DNA of 64,000 nucleotides from Planctomycetota bacterium (GCA_003389215.1 QQVP01000110.1:1-64000), one strand, 5' to 3'. Counted from the stretch's first letter, positions 25,898 to 35,908 are shown. Numbers and translations: made by a program. Notes: generated from the sequence alone by a model not told the origin.

Positions 25898-26440
25898 ATG
25901 ATGAGTTCTGCTCCTTACAACGCGTATCCAGGGACGCCGCGCGGTCAAACCGTCAAAACCACCAGCGGGCTGGGAAGCTCTGCCCGCCCGCTTCACCGGA
26001 TCTCGACGGTAAGACGTCGGCAAGGCGTTTCCTTGCGTACCGTTGCCCGACACTGGAACGTTGAAGTGGCAAAAGTGCGTGAGCAACAGGACGAGAACTA
26101 CGACCTGACGCTCAGTGAGCTCTTTCGATGGCAAGAGTTGTTGAATGTGCCCGTTGCCGAGTTGTTGGTCGATTGCGATGTTCCGCTGTCGACACCCGTC
26201 ATGAAGCGGGCTCAACTCGTCAAGCTCATGAAGACCGCCGTCACCATCAAAGAGAACACCCGCGAGCGTTCGACGCAGCGTATGGTCCGCATGCTCATTG
26301 AACAACTTGTCGAGCTGATGCCGGAACTGGCCGAGGTCGGTCCCTGGCACGGCAACGGCAGCCGACGCAGCACGGCCGAGTTTGGCCAGGCCGCCCGTCG
26401 GCAACTCTCCGAGGACATGTTCGCAAGCGACATCGATTAA
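25898..26440 (+). CDS. XRE-like helix-turn-helix protein
   Basis: 180 aa. After a disordered N-terminus of about 40 residues comes an HTH-like segment 'RRQGVSLRTVARHWNVEVAKVREQ', matching the Cro/C1 pattern (helix, QGxS, helix). It is followed by 'LSELFRWQELLNVPVAELLV'. The C-terminal half is helical ('RMVRMLIEQLVELMPELAE'), probably for dimerisation. Probably a DNA-binding regulator; autoregulation is suggested by the palindrome at its RBS. Start by ATG with a strong Shine-Dalgarno. It converges on pheT; the 337 bp between them hold nothing I recognise. Confidence 0.7.
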   Translation: MMSSAPYNAYPGTPRGQTVKTTSGLGSSARPLHRISTVRRRQGVSLRTVARHWNVEVAKVREQQDENYDLTLSELFRWQELLNVPVAELLVDCDVPLSTPVMKRAQLVKLMKTAVTIKENTRERSTQRMVRMLIEQLVELMPELAEVGPWHGNGSRRSTAEFGQAARRQLSEDMFASDID

Positions 26441-26777
26441 CCCATCCATCCGGAGAAACTTGTTGCAGGCGGCAACACCCGACTTTTTGCCCGTGGCGGG
26501 GTCCTTTCACACTTCTCATCTTTTTTTGCGAGCCACAGGCAAACGACATTCGTCACTTTTCAACAAATCCAAACTCGACATTCACGAACCACGCGAGCGT
26601 TCACGGTGCCATCACCGCGCTGTGTGCCTGCCAGGTCGGTCGTCTTGGTGCGTCGCCACCGCGGGCGCGCAGGTTGTGTTGCCAAGTATTCACGCGTTGA
26701 TCCGCCGCCGAATTGCGGTGCCTGATCACCTGCGGGAAGGCGCTGTGCCACCATCCCGACACCGGCGGCCTTCCGCC

Positions 26778-28805
26778 TTACGATCGTAGCACGGCACCGT
26801 GACGCTCGTGACAGGCTCGCTCCACCGCATCGCGAAGTCGATCGGCCTCTTCGCTGGTCAGCGTGCCATCGTCGCGGCGCAGGCTCAGCTTGAAGACCAG
26901 ACTCTTCTTGTCGGCACCCAGTCGCTCGCGGTCGCGATAGGTCTCGATGTACTCAACCGTTTCGAGCAAGTCGCCGGCCGTCTCGTTCACGGTCCCCAGC
27001 AGATCCGCCCAGCGAACGTCCTGGGCGACCTCGAAATTGATATCGCGAGTGACGGCCGGATAGGCCGACAGCGGCCGATAGCGAGCCACGTCGCGTGCCT
27101 GCGCGAAGAGGGGCCGCAGCATCAGTTCGGCGACACTCGCGGGGCGACGCAGATCGAAGTGCCGCTTTGCGAACGAGGCGTCAACTTCTCCGAGGTAACC
27201 GCAGACTTCGGTGCCGATCACCAGCTCGGCGCTGCGCGACGAGAGCAGCGGCAACCTTCCGCCTGGGACGTCCTTAGAGATGAGAAACTTCGCCTCGGGG
27301 GCGATTTCCGCGAGAATCGCTTCCAGAACGCCCTTGAGCTGGAAGTAGTCGCCGCCGCTGGTCAGCGCCAACATCCGCTCCTCGACCGGCAGCTGGCTCC
27401 GCTGCGGCAGATAGATGTTGGCCAGCTCGAACAGCTCGATGGGGTCGTTGCCGAGAGTCTCGTTCAGGCGCCGTGCCGTTAGCAAACTCGGCACCAGCGA
27501 CCGCCGCAGTCGGGTCGCCCCGCGCAACAGCGGCGTCGAGGTCCGCAGAGGAGCCGCGTCGGTCCAGGGACTGAAGGCTTCGGACGTCGCCTCGTCGACC
27601 ACGCTGGTCGTCATCGCCTCGTCGAAGCCGGCGCCCAACAACACCGAGTGGACCTTCTCGACCAGGCGGTCCTGTTCCGTCTTGTGCGAGGGCACCATCG
27701 GCACTCGCGAATCCTCCGGAATCTCCCCGTATCCGTAGATGCGAGCAACCTCTTCGACCAGATCGATCTCGCGGGTCAGGTCACTCCGCCAGCTCGGCGG
27801 CACGACCGTGAGCGAATCGTCGTCGCTGGACTTCAATTCGGTGCCCAGCGCCGTCAGGATGCGCCGCACCTCGTCTGGCGGAACGGGAATACCCATGATG
27901 CGTTCCACCTGACCCAAGCGCAGCGTCACCGGTTCGCGCGGTACGGGAGCTGTTCCGGCGTCGATCATTCCGCTCGCCAATTCGCCGCCGGCGACTTCGA
28001 GAATCAGCTCGCAACAACGACGACTCGCCCATTCGACGCTTTCCGGGTCGGGGCCGCGCTCGAATCGAAAACTCGAGTCGCTATGCAGATTGAGCTTTCT
28101 GGCAGTGGCGCGAATCGATACGGCGGCGAAGGCGGCACTCTCGATCAGCACGTCGCGCGTCGACTCCGTAACCTCCGTCTCCGCTCCGCCCATGACCCCG
28201 CCAATCGCCACGGCTCGCGTCGCGTCGGCGATGACGCAGACGTCCGGGTCGAGTTCGTACTCTTTGTGATTGATCGCCTCGAAGCGCTCGCCACGGGCGG
28301 CACGTCGCACCACGATGCGGCTCTCGGCCAGCTTCGCGAGGTCAAAGGCGTGGAGCGGCTGGCCACACTCCATGAGCACATAGTTGGTCACGTCGACAAC
28401 GTTGTTGATCGACGCAATGCCTAAGGTTCGTAGACGAGCCACGAGCCAATCGGGACTCGGCCCGACCTTGACGCGACGAATCACGCGTGCCGTGTAGCGA
28501 GGGCAAAGGTCCGCGCACTCAATCTTCACCTGCGCCAGTTCGGCAACCGGCGTCGAGCTCTGCTGAACTTCAGCCGCGGGAACCTTCAACGGCGTGTCGA
28601 AGAGAACCGCCACCTCACGAGCCACGCCGAGGTGCCCCAGGCAGTCGGGACGATTGCTGGTGACTTCCAGGTCGATCGCCGCGTCCCCTTCGACGACTTC
28701 CGTGCCCTCGTGATTCAGGCCGGCCATCATCAGCCGCCGCTCCAGCTCGGTGCGCGGCATCTCCAGGGCGACATACTCTTTCAGCCAATCCCAGCTAACG
28801 ATCAT
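26778..28805 (-). CDS. pheT: phenylalanyl-tRNA synthetase beta subunit
   Basis: Pairs with PheS in the (alpha-beta)2 enzyme. 675 aa, shorter than E. coli PheT (about 795). The N-terminal EMAP/OB tRNA-binding domain is missing: 'MIVSWDWLKEYVALEMPRTE' runs straight into 'AIDLEVTSNRPDCLGHLGVA' (B1/B3 junction). B3/B4 with the editing region ('LMECGQPLHAFDLAKL'), B5 ('DEVRRILTALG') and the C-terminal FDX-ACB anticodon domain ('YPAVTRDINFEVAQDVRW') are present. It is the last gene of the thrS-infC-rpmI-rplT-pheS-pheT set. Confidence 0.95.
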   Translation of the reverse strand: MIVSWDWLKEYVALEMPRTELERRLMMAGLNHEGTEVVEGDAAIDLEVTSNRPDCLGHLGVAREVAVLFDTPLKVPAAEVQQSSTPVAELAQVKIECADLCPRYTARVIRRVKVGPSPDWLVARLRTLGIASINNVVDVTNYVLMECGQPLHAFDLAKLAESRIVVRRAARGERFEAINHKEYELDPDVCVIADATRAVAIGGVMGGAETEVTESTRDVLIESAAFAAVSIRATARKLNLHSDSSFRFERGPDPESVEWASRRCCELILEVAGGELASGMIDAGTAPVPREPVTLRLGQVERIMGIPVPPDEVRRILTALGTELKSSDDDSLTVVPPSWRSDLTREIDLVEEVARIYGYGEIPEDSRVPMVPSHKTEQDRLVEKVHSVLLGAGFDEAMTTSVVDEATSEAFSPWTDAAPLRTSTPLLRGATRLRRSLVPSLLTARRLNETLGNDPIELFELANIYLPQRSQLPVEERMLALTSGGDYFQLKGVLEAILAEIAPEAKFLISKDVPGGRLPLLSSRSAELVIGTEVCGYLGEVDASFAKRHFDLRRPASVAELMLRPLFAQARDVARYRPLSAYPAVTRDINFEVAQDVRWADLLGTVNETAGDLLETVEYIETYRDRERLGADKKSLVFKLSLRRDDGTLTSEEADRLRDAVERACHERHGAVLRS

Positions 28806-28873
28806 GTTCGAAGGGGCTCAAAATCCTTGGATATCGGGCAGGAGCAGCGACGTCGCGACACGCCCTCGGTCGC

Positions 28874-29944
28874 TCAAAACTGATGGAGAAATCGAATGTC
28901 GTTCTTGTAGAACTCGCGAATGTCGTTGATGCGATGACGCCGGGCACAGAGTCGCTCGACCCCCAGGCCAAACGCAAAGCCGGTGAATTCTTCAGGATCG
29001 TAGCCGACCGAGCGCAACACGTGCGGATCGACCATGCCGGCGCCGCCAAACTCGATCCACTCTCCGTCGGCGTCGTGGCGACTCATGTCGACTTCGACGC
29101 TCGGCTCGGTGAAGGGAAAGAAGCTGGGACGAAACCGCACGTGGACGTCCTCACCCAGGTAACTGCGGGCGAACAATCGCAGGACGCTCTTCAGGTCGGC
29201 CATCGACACGTCGCGATCGACCATCAGGCCTTCGACCTGGTGGAACATCGGGTAATGCGTCGGATCGGCGGTATCGGGCCGATAGACACGACCGAGCGAG
29301 ATGATCCTCACCGGCGGCTGCGTCTGCTCCATGACACGTATCTGTACCGTGCTGGTCTGGCTGCGCAACAGCAACGGCGATTCGTGCTCGACGGCAGCGC
29401 CATTTGCCTCGGCCGTGGCCAGATAGAAGTTCTCGAGCGGATCGCGAGCGGGGTGCGACTCGGAGATGTTCAGGGCCTCGAAGTTGTGCCACTCGTCCTC
29501 GATCTCCGGACCTTCGGCCACGCTGAACCCCAGGCGGCCCATGATGTCCTTGAGGTCGGCAATCGTCTGCGTGATCGGATGGAGTCGCCCGCGTACGAGG
29601 CGACTGCCAGGTTCCGTGGGATCGAAGGCGCCATCGTCGGCGGACGCGGCCTCGCCGGCCAGCCCCGACTTCGCCTCTTCGAAGGCCGCCTCGACCGCGA
29701 CCTTGGTCTCGTTGAATTGCTTGCCGGCGGCCGGTTTGTCGGCCTTGTCGACGCTGCCCAGACCCTTCTGAGCCACCTTCAAGCGACCGTTCTTGGCGCC
29801 CAGATACTCGATGCGGGCCGCCTCGAGTTGTTCGGCCGTGTGGGCTTCGGCAAAGGCGCAGCGAGCCTGCTGGACGAGATCGTCGAGCTGCGTCAGATAG
29901 TCGTTCAGTGCCACGACCAGCGTACCGAAGAAAGAACTGCTCAA
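28874..29944 (-). CDS. pheS: phenylalanyl-tRNA synthetase alpha subunit
   Basis: Catalytic subunit of PheRS, 356 aa. It has an N-terminal coiled coil (about residues 10-95), then class II motifs: '[19 protein letters not shown]', '[20 protein letters not shown]' (motif 2 entry), '[17 protein letters not shown]' and motif 3 '[20 protein letters not shown]'. Lies 68 bp upstream of pheT and 68 bp downstream of rplT. The first ten residues may be excess; GTG at residue 10 is an alternative start. Confidence 0.95.
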   Translation of the reverse strand: MSSSFFGTLVVALNDYLTQLDDLVQQARCAFAEAHTAEQLEAARIEYLGAKNGRLKVAQKGLGSVDKADKPAAGKQFNETKVAVEAAFEEAKSGLAGEAASADDGAFDPTEPGSRLVRGRLHPITQTIADLKDIMGRLGFSVAEGPEIEDEWHNFEALNISESHPARDPLENFYLATAEANGAAVEHESPLLLRSQTSTVQIRVMEQTQPPVRIISLGRVYRPDTADPTHYPMFHQVEGLMVDRDVSMADLKSVLRLFARSYLGEDVHVRFRPSFFPFTEPSVEVDMSRHDADGEWIEFGGAGMVDPHVLRSVGYDPEEFTGFAFGLGVERLCARRHRINDIREFYKNDIRFLHQF

Positions 29945-30012
29945 ACCGTTCCGCCGGTTCGAACGCCAAATGCGGAACCCGTGTCGCGATTTGGCCCCGC
30001 GCCAGGCCAGAC

Positions 30013-30375
30013 TTACGCGGCGGTGCCCAGCGCCTCGCGGACCTGTTCGACGACCGCGTCAAACGCTCCCGGGTCGCTTACGGCCAGCTCGGCCAGCATC
30101 TTGCGGTCCAATTCGATCTCGGCCTTGTTCAAGCCGTGAATGAATTCGCTGTATCGCAAACCGCGCTCACGACAGGCCGCGTTGATTCGAATAATCCACA
30201 GCTTGCGGAACTCCCGCTTACGGACGCGTCGATCGCGATAAGCAAAAGCGCCGGCGCGGACGAGCGTCTCTTTCGCCGTACGCAGCAATTTTCGACGACC
30301 GCCACGGTAACCCTTCACCTTCTTGAAGAGTCGACGTTTCGCCTTGTTGCGGGCTGCGCCCTTGATTGTTCTCAT
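30013..30375 (-). CDS. rplT: 50S ribosomal protein L20
   Basis: Early assembly protein of the large subunit and, in other bacteria, translational repressor of its own operon. 120 aa, normal length. Sequence is highly typical: '[20 protein letters not shown]', '[20 protein letters not shown]' and '[20 protein letters not shown]'. It lies 86 bp after rpmI. Confidence 0.97.
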   Translation of the reverse strand: MRTIKGAARNKAKRRLFKKVKGYRGGRRKLLRTAKETLVRAGAFAYRDRRVRKREFRKLWIIRINAACRERGLRYSEFIHGLNKAEIELDRKMLAELAVSDPGAFDAVVEQVREALGTAA

Positions 30376-30461
30376 CGTCTCGTGCCGATTCTCAAGTCGT
30401 CTCGTTGCGTCCGCCTGCGGCCATCTGGCGGCGACGCCCCGCTGTGTTCGTAACTGCTGCT

Positions 30462-30665
30462 CTAGTAACTATTGTCGCCCAAGGCCTGGCGGATGCGCTT
30501 GGCATCGACTTCCGCGACCACGGTCGTGCCACGAAGATTCCGCTTGCGCTTCTGATCCATGCGCGCGGCCAGGTGGCTCGTGCCACTTTGGCGATGCTTC
30601 GCCTTGCCGGTGCCGGTCAGACGAAATCGCTTTTTGGTGCCTTTGTGAGTCTTCTGCTTGGGCAT
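30462..30665 (-). CDS. rpmI: 50S ribosomal protein L35
   Basis: 67 aa once started at MPKQKTHKG; the track ORF adds 21 upstream codons that are not L35. The family pattern K-T-H/N-K-G-xx-KR-F and the Lys/Arg-rich body ('[20 protein letters not shown]') are clear. The 197 bp between infC and rpmI are non-coding and could hold the leader where L20 or L35 regulate translation, but I could not identify a defined structure. Confidence 0.95.
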   Translation of the reverse strand: MPKQKTHKGTKKRFRLTGTGKAKHRQSGTSHLAARMDQKRKRNLRGTTVVAEVDAKRIRQALGDNSY

Positions 30666-30862
30666 CGCTCTTCCACTCCCCGCCGGACCGAAGTCGAACC
30701 AGACCGGTCCGCGAGCTGCAATTCGCAAATCGATAAGTTCGCTAGTATAAAGTGCTTGCTCGCCCGCAGGAAGGGGGCTTTTGCACCATTCACGGTTGCC
30801 ACCGACAGCCCGCGGCAGCCGGAAATGCCACGCTTCGCCACCAGCGTCGCCCGCGTTTCGAG

Positions 30863-31372
30863 CTACTTCGGTGCCAGAATACAGATGATTCGGCGACCCT
30901 GACGGGAAGGTCCCGATTCGACTTTGGCAATGTCGTCGAGTGCCTCGATGATGCCCTGCAGCACCTTTTCGCCCTCCTCGACGTGGGCCAGCTCTCGCCC
31001 GCGGAAGATCACCGACACGGTGACCTTATCCTTGTGGCCGAGAAACTCACGGGCATGATTGACCTTGAAGTCGATGTCATGCTGCCCCGTCTTCGGACGC
31101 ACGCGAATTTCTTTCGTGCGACCGTGATGCGCGGCGGCCTTGTTGCGGTGCTGTCGTTTCTTTTGCTCGTACTTGTACTTGCCGAAATCCATGATTCGGC
31201 AAACAGGCGGCCGCTCGTTGGGCGCCACCTCGACGAGATCCAGCCCCGACTCCCGCGCCGTCGCCAACGCGTCCTCGGTGCTCAAGATGCCTAGTTGCTC
31301 TCCTTCAGCAGAAACGACCCGCACCGGGGTAATTCGTATCTGCTCGTTAATCCGTTGCTGTTGCCGTTCGAT
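30863..31372 (-). CDS. infC: translation initiation factor IF-3, probable AUC start
   Basis: Checks the start codon and keeps 30S subunits free. The track ORF starts at a GTG inside the conserved N-domain. Reading upstream in frame restores the typical '[20 protein letters not shown]'. The only well-placed start is ATC at 31372-31370, with 'AGAAGGA' 8 bases before it; an in-frame TGA lies further upstream. The product is then about 169 aa, normal for IF-3. Non-canonical starts (AUU, AUC, AUA) are known for infC and give autoregulation. N-domain, Lys-rich linker ('[19 protein letters not shown]') and C-domain ('[20 protein letters not shown]') are all present. Confidence 0.93.
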   Translation of the reverse strand: MERQQQRINEQIRITPVRVVSAEGEQLGILSTEDALATARESGLDLVEVAPNERPPVCRIMDFGKYKYEQKKRQHRNKAAAHHGRTKEIRVRPKTGQHDIDFKVNHAREFLGHKDKVTVSVIFRGRELAHVEEGEKVLQGIIEALDDIAKVESGPSRQGRRIICILAPK

Positions 31373-31536
31373 CGTGCGAGTCCTTCTATCCTGTCTTCAA
31401 CTAATTCCAGCGGTGGGGGTCGAGTGACGAGCGGCGTCTCCGCTCGTCGGCCAATCCCCCCCGACAATCTCACAAGTATCGGTATTTTGGGAACTTTCGT
31501 CAACGCCCGAGCCCTCCGGCTACCCGCCCGGCGAGG

Positions 31537-33540
31537 CTAATACTCGTTGCTCGTCTGGCCGTCGCCCAGGCCGGCCGACGCTTCGGCCACCTGGCGCACG
31601 ACGCGAGCTCGTATCTCTTCCTCGAAGCTGGCAATTGCCTCGGCGATGCGGATCGTCTTCTGCGAGCCGTCGACGCGGTCGCGAACCGACACCGTTCCCG
31701 CCTCGGCGTCCTTGGGGCCCACCACCACCGTGTAGGGGATCTTCTCCAACTGCGAATCGCGAATCTTTGCCCCCAGCTTTTCGGGTCGAAAATCGGCCCC
31801 CACCCGCAGGCCGGCCGATCGCAATTGGGCCTCGACCTGCCGACCATATTCCTCCGACTTCTCGCTGACGGTACAAACTCGCACTTGCTCGGGCGCCAGC
31901 CACAGCGGAAAGGCCCCCTCGAAGTGCTCGATCAACACGCCGATAAAGCGTTCCAGGCTGCCCAGCGGCGCGCGATGGATCATGACCGGTCGATGCGGAT
32001 GATTGTCGGCCCCGATGTACTCGAGCGCGAACCGCTCTTCGCTCGGCAGGTTGTAATCGAGCTGGACGGTGCCCAATTGCCACTCGCGGCCGATACAGTC
32101 GGAGACCACGAAGTCGGCCTTCGGCCCGTAGAAGGCCGCCTCGCCCGCTTCGGCTTCCGCCTCCAGACCGGCATCGCGGCACACCTGGACCAGGGCCGCT
32201 TCGGCACGATCCCAGCTCTCCGGGCTGCCGACGTACTTGTCGCTCATCGGGTCGCGAAATCCGAGCCGCACCCGATAGTTGCTCATGCCCACGGCTCGCA
32301 GCACTTCCTGAGTCATCTCGATGCAGCCGCGAAACTCCTCGGCGACCTGTTCCTCGGTACAGAAGATGTGGGCGTCGTCCTGAGTAAAACCGCGTACCCG
32401 GGTCATGCCCGACAGCTCGCCCGACTTCTCGTTGCGATAGACGGTGCCGAATTCCGCCAGCCGCAGCGGCAGATCGCGATAGCTGCGCGGTCGCGCCTGA
32501 TAGATCTTGATGTGATGCGGACAATTCATCGGCTTCAGCAGATACCGCTCGTCCTTCTCCATCTCGATCGGGGCGAATTGGCTGTCCGAGTAGTACGGGT
32601 AGTGGCCCGACGTCTCATAGAGTTCGATGCGCCCGATGTGTGGCGTGTTGACCGGCTGATAGCCGCGCTTGGTCAGCTCGTCGCGGACAAAGCCCTCGAG
32701 CGTGGCCCGCACTGTCGCGCCCTTGGGCATCCACAGAATCAAACCCGAGCCGACCATCGGATCGATCGTGAACAGGTCGAGCTGTTTGCCGAGCAGGCGG
32801 TGATCGCGCTTCTTGGCTTCTTCGACGCGAGCCAGGTACGCCTCCAGCTCCTTCTTGTCCCAGAAAGCGGTCGCGTAGACGCGTTGAAGCTGTTGCCGCG
32901 AACTGTCGCCTTTCCAGTAGGCCCCGGCCACCGAGAGCAACTTGAAGGCGGACCCGATCACCTTGGCGCTGCGCACGTGCGGTCCGCGGCAAAGATCGAG
33001 AAACTCACCTTGGCGATAGAACGACAACACGTCGTCCTCGGCGAGCCCCGTTTCGATATGCTCCACCTTGAGCGGTTGGGCCAGATCACTGCAAATTGCC
33101 AGCGCCTCGTCGCGGGGCTCCTCCAACCGCTCGAACGGTTCGTCGAGCTTAATGATCTCGCCCATCTCCTTCTCGATGGCCGGAAAATCCTCCTCGGAGA
33201 GCGCGTGCGGCAATTCGAAGTCGTAGTAAAATCCGTTTTCGATCGTGGGACCGAACGCCAGCTGCACGCCGTCAAAAAGCCGCATCACCGCCCGGGCCAT
33301 CACGTGGGCACAACTGTGCCGCATCACGCCCAGCGATTCGGGGTCCTTCTTCGTCAGCAGCCGCAACGAGACGACGCCGACCTGTGGCAGCGAAGTGTCG
33401 AGGCCGACGATCTTGTCGTCGATGGCCGCGGCCACGGCCGCCTTGGCCAGACCGGGTCCGACATCGCGGGCCACGTCGAACGGGGTGACCGGCTCACCAT
33501 ATTCGCGGACACTTCCATCGGGGAGGGTTACCTTGAGCAT
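31537..33540 (-). CDS. thrS: threonyl-tRNA synthetase
   Basis: Charges tRNA-Thr and edits Ser-tRNA. 667 aa full-length form: TGS domain ('[20 protein letters not shown]'), editing domain with '[15 protein letters not shown]' (HxxxH zinc/editing site), class II catalytic core ('[16 protein letters not shown]', '[16 protein letters not shown]', '[19 protein letters not shown]') and anticodon domain ('[18 protein letters not shown]'). It is the first gene of the translation set, 164 bp upstream of infC. The 370 bp upstream up to the tRNA hold the promoter region but no box I can assign. Confidence 0.97.
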   Translation of the reverse strand: MLKVTLPDGSVREYGEPVTPFDVARDVGPGLAKAAVAAAIDDKIVGLDTSLPQVGVVSLRLLTKKDPESLGVMRHSCAHVMARAVMRLFDGVQLAFGPTIENGFYYDFELPHALSEEDFPAIEKEMGEIIKLDEPFERLEEPRDEALAICSDLAQPLKVEHIETGLAEDDVLSFYRQGEFLDLCRGPHVRSAKVIGSAFKLLSVAGAYWKGDSSRQQLQRVYATAFWDKKELEAYLARVEEAKKRDHRLLGKQLDLFTIDPMVGSGLILWMPKGATVRATLEGFVRDELTKRGYQPVNTPHIGRIELYETSGHYPYYSDSQFAPIEMEKDERYLLKPMNCPHHIKIYQARPRSYRDLPLRLAEFGTVYRNEKSGELSGMTRVRGFTQDDAHIFCTEEQVAEEFRGCIEMTQEVLRAVGMSNYRVRLGFRDPMSDKYVGSPESWDRAEAALVQVCRDAGLEAEAEAGEAAFYGPKADFVVSDCIGREWQLGTVQLDYNLPSEERFALEYIGADNHPHRPVMIHRAPLGSLERFIGVLIEHFEGAFPLWLAPEQVRVCTVSEKSEEYGRQVEAQLRSAGLRVGADFRPEKLGAKIRDSQLEKIPYTVVVGPKDAEAGTVSVRDRVDGSQKTIRIAEAIASFEEEIRARVVRQVAEASAGLGDGQTSNEY

Positions 33541-33914
33541 GGGGAGATCGCACCTTCGTGAGAGGAGGCGGAGGCGTGGTCGACGTCGCTACAAATGACG
33601 TCCTCCGGCCCAAGCGGCCGACGCTCGCCCACGGGCGTCGCACCCAACTGCAGCCACGGACCGCTGAGACCGGCCAGTATAGGCAGCCAGCGGCGACGGG
33701 CAAGAAGAGTTATTCGCGGCGTTGCGGCAAGCCGGGCCGCCCCTCTGTCGCGATCGGGTGCCCGAGCGGTAGAATGTTGCACGGCGGCGCTCCAGTTGTC
33801 ATATTTCTGGAGGCGCGTGGCGCCGGAAAGGTTCGTCGGTCGTCCGTCAGTTCGGTTCATCGAGTTCGGCTCATTGGTCGGTTCGGCTCGTCGGCGGATA
33901 CATCGAAGAATTCA

Positions 33915-33989
33915 GGGCGATTAGCTCAGTTGGTTTAGAGCACTAGCTCGACAAGCTAGGGGTCACAGGTTCGAGCCCTGTATCGCCCA
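33915..33989 (+). tRNA. tRNA-Val (GAC), with C at position 33
   Basis: Acceptor GGGCGAT/ATCGCCC, D arm GCTC-AGTTGGTTTA-GAGC, anticodon arm CTAGC-TCGACAA-GCTAG, variable GGGTC, T arm ACAGG-TTCGAGC-CCTGT, discriminator A. Anticodon GAC reads GUC (Val). Position 33, almost always U, is C here. CCA is not encoded. Confidence 0.88.
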
Positions 33990-34382
33990 CTCCTACACAT
34001 CGACTACTCCTGCATCGTCTCGCCGGACTCGTGGCCCGTGGCACCGTGGGCGCGAGTTTCGCCGCGGCCGAGGAGCGGTGGTTTTTTTTCCTCAGCGGCA
34101 TATTTCGGACCGAGTGGTAAAAAACTCGAAGTCCGCCGTGCGGCACGACTTGGCGATTTGCGGTCTCGGGCAGTTTGGGCACGCAACGTTTGGACCTCGC
34201 TGGGCTTACGTTCTTTCCCCCACTCCCGCGAGTGGACGGCAAAAAACTCCCTCTGTGTCGTGGGGTGGCCATCCCGGGGTCGGGTCCAATTTTCGGCCGC
34301 TCGGCTCTCCTCTTGGAGATCGCACCGACCGAAAACTTGGACCTGCCCCCGTCGTCGCGCACTCTGACCGCACGGACTCGAG

Positions 34383-34439
34383 ACAGGATGAACAGGATCG
34401 ACGGGATTGAATTCCCATCCTGTGATCTTGTAATCCTGT
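34383..34439. repeat. ACAGGAT/ATCCTGT inverted cluster
   Basis: Two direct ACAGGAT units (34383-34389, 34392-34398) face two ATCCTGT units (34417-34423, 34433-34439), forming an extended inverted repeat. The rest of 33990-34477 has no credible gene. Confidence 0.65.
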
Positions 34440-34477
34440 CAACTCTCCTGTCAACAAGTCTCGGCCGGGTGCCATGG

Positions 34478-34555
34478 CCACGCTCGCGTGGCCATGCGCG
34501 ATCAAGGACATACCCCGTCGCGGCACTGGCTGACAAGCGGCCAGTGGCACACAAA
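34478..34555 (+). repeat. 78-bp direct repeat, copy 1
   Basis: Identical over 78 bp to 34988-35065, exactly 510 bp downstream. Contains two dyads, CCACG..CGTGG and CACTGGC..GCCAGTG. The two copies flank the gene at 34607-34921. Confidence 0.92.
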
Positions 34556-34606
34556 GGGCAGAATCCGTGACACCCGTCGCATTACGTTCCTCGCAGAGAC
34601 TCTCGC

Positions 34607-34921
34607 TCATTCCTCCAACAGCACGCCCGTTGCCACACAATGTGGGCCTTCGTAGAGCTCGAATCTCCGACCGGCGCGAAGCTCGTGACGAGGTGCTTCC
34701 GGCATCGCGTAGCGGACATCCGCGATCCACTCGCGCTCGCTACTCCCCGCGGCGAGTTGTCGCACGAAAACCGTCCACGTAACCTCCTGCGAAGGCCAGG
34801 GCTCGGTGGGATCGTGCAAACGAATCGCAGGATTGTACGGAGTCTCCCACCACTCTGCGGGCGCAGGAGGTTTCGATCGACCTCCCTCGTCAGCGGTCTT
34901 CCAGTGAATTTTGGCTCGCAT
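34607..34921 (-). CDS. small protein with EF-Tu domain-like C-terminus
   Basis: 104 aa. The polar N-terminus 'RAKIHWKTADEGGRSKPPAP' leads to 'YNPAIRLHDPTEPWPSQEVTW' and the C-terminal 'AGRRFELYEGPHCVATGVLL'. The latter resembles the last beta-barrel domain of EF-Tu-type proteins (F-x-x-x-E-G-x-x-V-x-x-G). It has no GTPase part. Similar stand-alone proteins of about 100 aa are common in planctomycetes, but their role is unknown to me. The gene is flanked by 78-bp perfect direct repeats, so it may be a movable or duplicated unit. Confidence 0.65.
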   Translation of the reverse strand: MRAKIHWKTADEGGRSKPPAPAEWWETPYNPAIRLHDPTEPWPSQEVTWTVFVRQLAAGSSEREWIADVRYAMPEAPRHELRAGRRFELYEGPHCVATGVLLEE

Positions 34922-34987
34922 CGTGGCTCCTCATCGACTCCTTGCGACCACGCTCGATGGCGCGTAGCCGGGTGCCGGATGCCAATT

Positions 34988-35065
34988 CCACGCTCGCGTG
35001 GCCATGCGCGATCAAGGACATACCCCGTCGCGGCACTGGCTGACAAGCGGCCAGTGGCACACAAA
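34988..35065 (+). repeat. 78-bp direct repeat, copy 2
   Basis: Perfect copy of 34478-34555 in the same orientation. The similarity is also detectable a few bases further left (GCCGGGTGCC in both). Confidence 0.92.
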
Positions 35066-35296
35066 CCGAGGAGCCCGTGCCACCCCTTCGGCTCACCCTA
35101 CCAAACGAGTGTCACATTCCCAAATGGTTTGGCGGTCGCGAATGTCGGTTGCCCGCGTGCGGGCGCATCGTCCCGACGGCCCGGCATTCCAGACGCGTTC
35201 CATCACTGCCCCACGCGCGCGCTCGTCGCTGGCGCAGGCCCACCGTGTGACAGCGCCCCATCGCCGGCGTCCTCGCCCTTCTATCGGCACCACCTT

Positions 35297-35908
35297 CTAT
35301 CGGCACCAGGATTGTCCGCCGCCGAACTCCGTGGCGACGGGTTCGTCAAACTCGCGGGCGAAGCGGGGCATCAGCAAAATCACGTACACGAACACGGGGT
35401 ACACGGTGCCAATGAGCGTGCCGATCTCGCCGCTCGTCACGGCCGACACGGACGAGAAACCAACCAAGCCGGTGACGATCAGACTCACGATGCGTCCCCA
35501 TTGTCGCCGCATCAGCACGCCATAGCCCGCCAGCACCGTGACGACTCCGATTCCGACAACCAGGATTCCCGCGACCAACATCATGGCGCGGACCACGAAC
35601 GCCAAGCCGTGAAGCAAGAAGAGAACCGAGTCGGGCGACGGCGTTTTCCAGTTGAGCGAAATCATCACCCACGTCAGGGCAACGCCGAGGACGATCTTCG
35701 CGGCCCCCGACAGGAAATTGAGAATGGCGACCGAGGTGACCCAGCCGCTCCGCCGGCGGTCGAGCGGCGGAGGTGGCTCGACCGGGAACGGGCGTACGAC
35801 CGGTGGCGGCGCCACGAGCGGGGGCGGCTCGACGGGTGCGGGTCGCGCGATGGGGGCAGGTCGCGCGACGGGCGGCGCTTCGAGCGGTAGATCGTCGGGA
35901 TCTGGCAT
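35297..35908 (-). CDS. proline-rich membrane protein, unknown
   Basis: 203 aa. Residues 1-50 are a Pro/Val/Ala-rich cytoplasmic tail with repeated PxP ('PPPLVAPPPVVRPFPVEPPP'), built from short DNA repeats. Then four hydrophobic spans follow ('WVTSVAILNFLSGAAKIVLG', 'LAFVVRAMMLVAGILVVGIG', 'IVSLIVTGLVGFSS', 'YPVFVYVILLMPRFA'). Helix text such as 'GVLMRRQWGRIVSLI' is shared with small membrane proteins described as DUF2127-like, but I do not claim that family. Between copy 2 of the direct repeat and this gene (35066-35296) I see no feature. Confidence 0.65.
   Translation of the reverse strand: MPDPDDLPLEAPPVARPAPIARPAPVEPPPLVAPPPVVRPFPVEPPPPLDRRRSGWVTSVAILNFLSGAAKIVLGVALTWVMISLNWKTPSPDSVLFLLHGLAFVVRAMMLVAGILVVGIGVVTVLAGYGVLMRRQWGRIVSLIVTGLVGFSSVSAVTSGEIGTLIGTVYPVFVYVILLMPRFAREFDEPVATEFGGGQSWCR

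Noticed and set aside
30863-31324. infC starting at the GTG of the track
   Set aside because: That start cuts off conserved IF-3 residues that are present in frame upstream together with a good Shine-Dalgarno.
31825-33561. 578-aa plus-strand ORF opposite thrS
   Set aside because: Shadow of thrS; typical His/Arg/Leu reverse-frame text without start signal.
33943-34554. 203-aa minus-strand ORF overlapping tRNA-Val
   Set aside because: Runs through the tRNA and the 78-bp repeat; composition is noise and no start signal is present.
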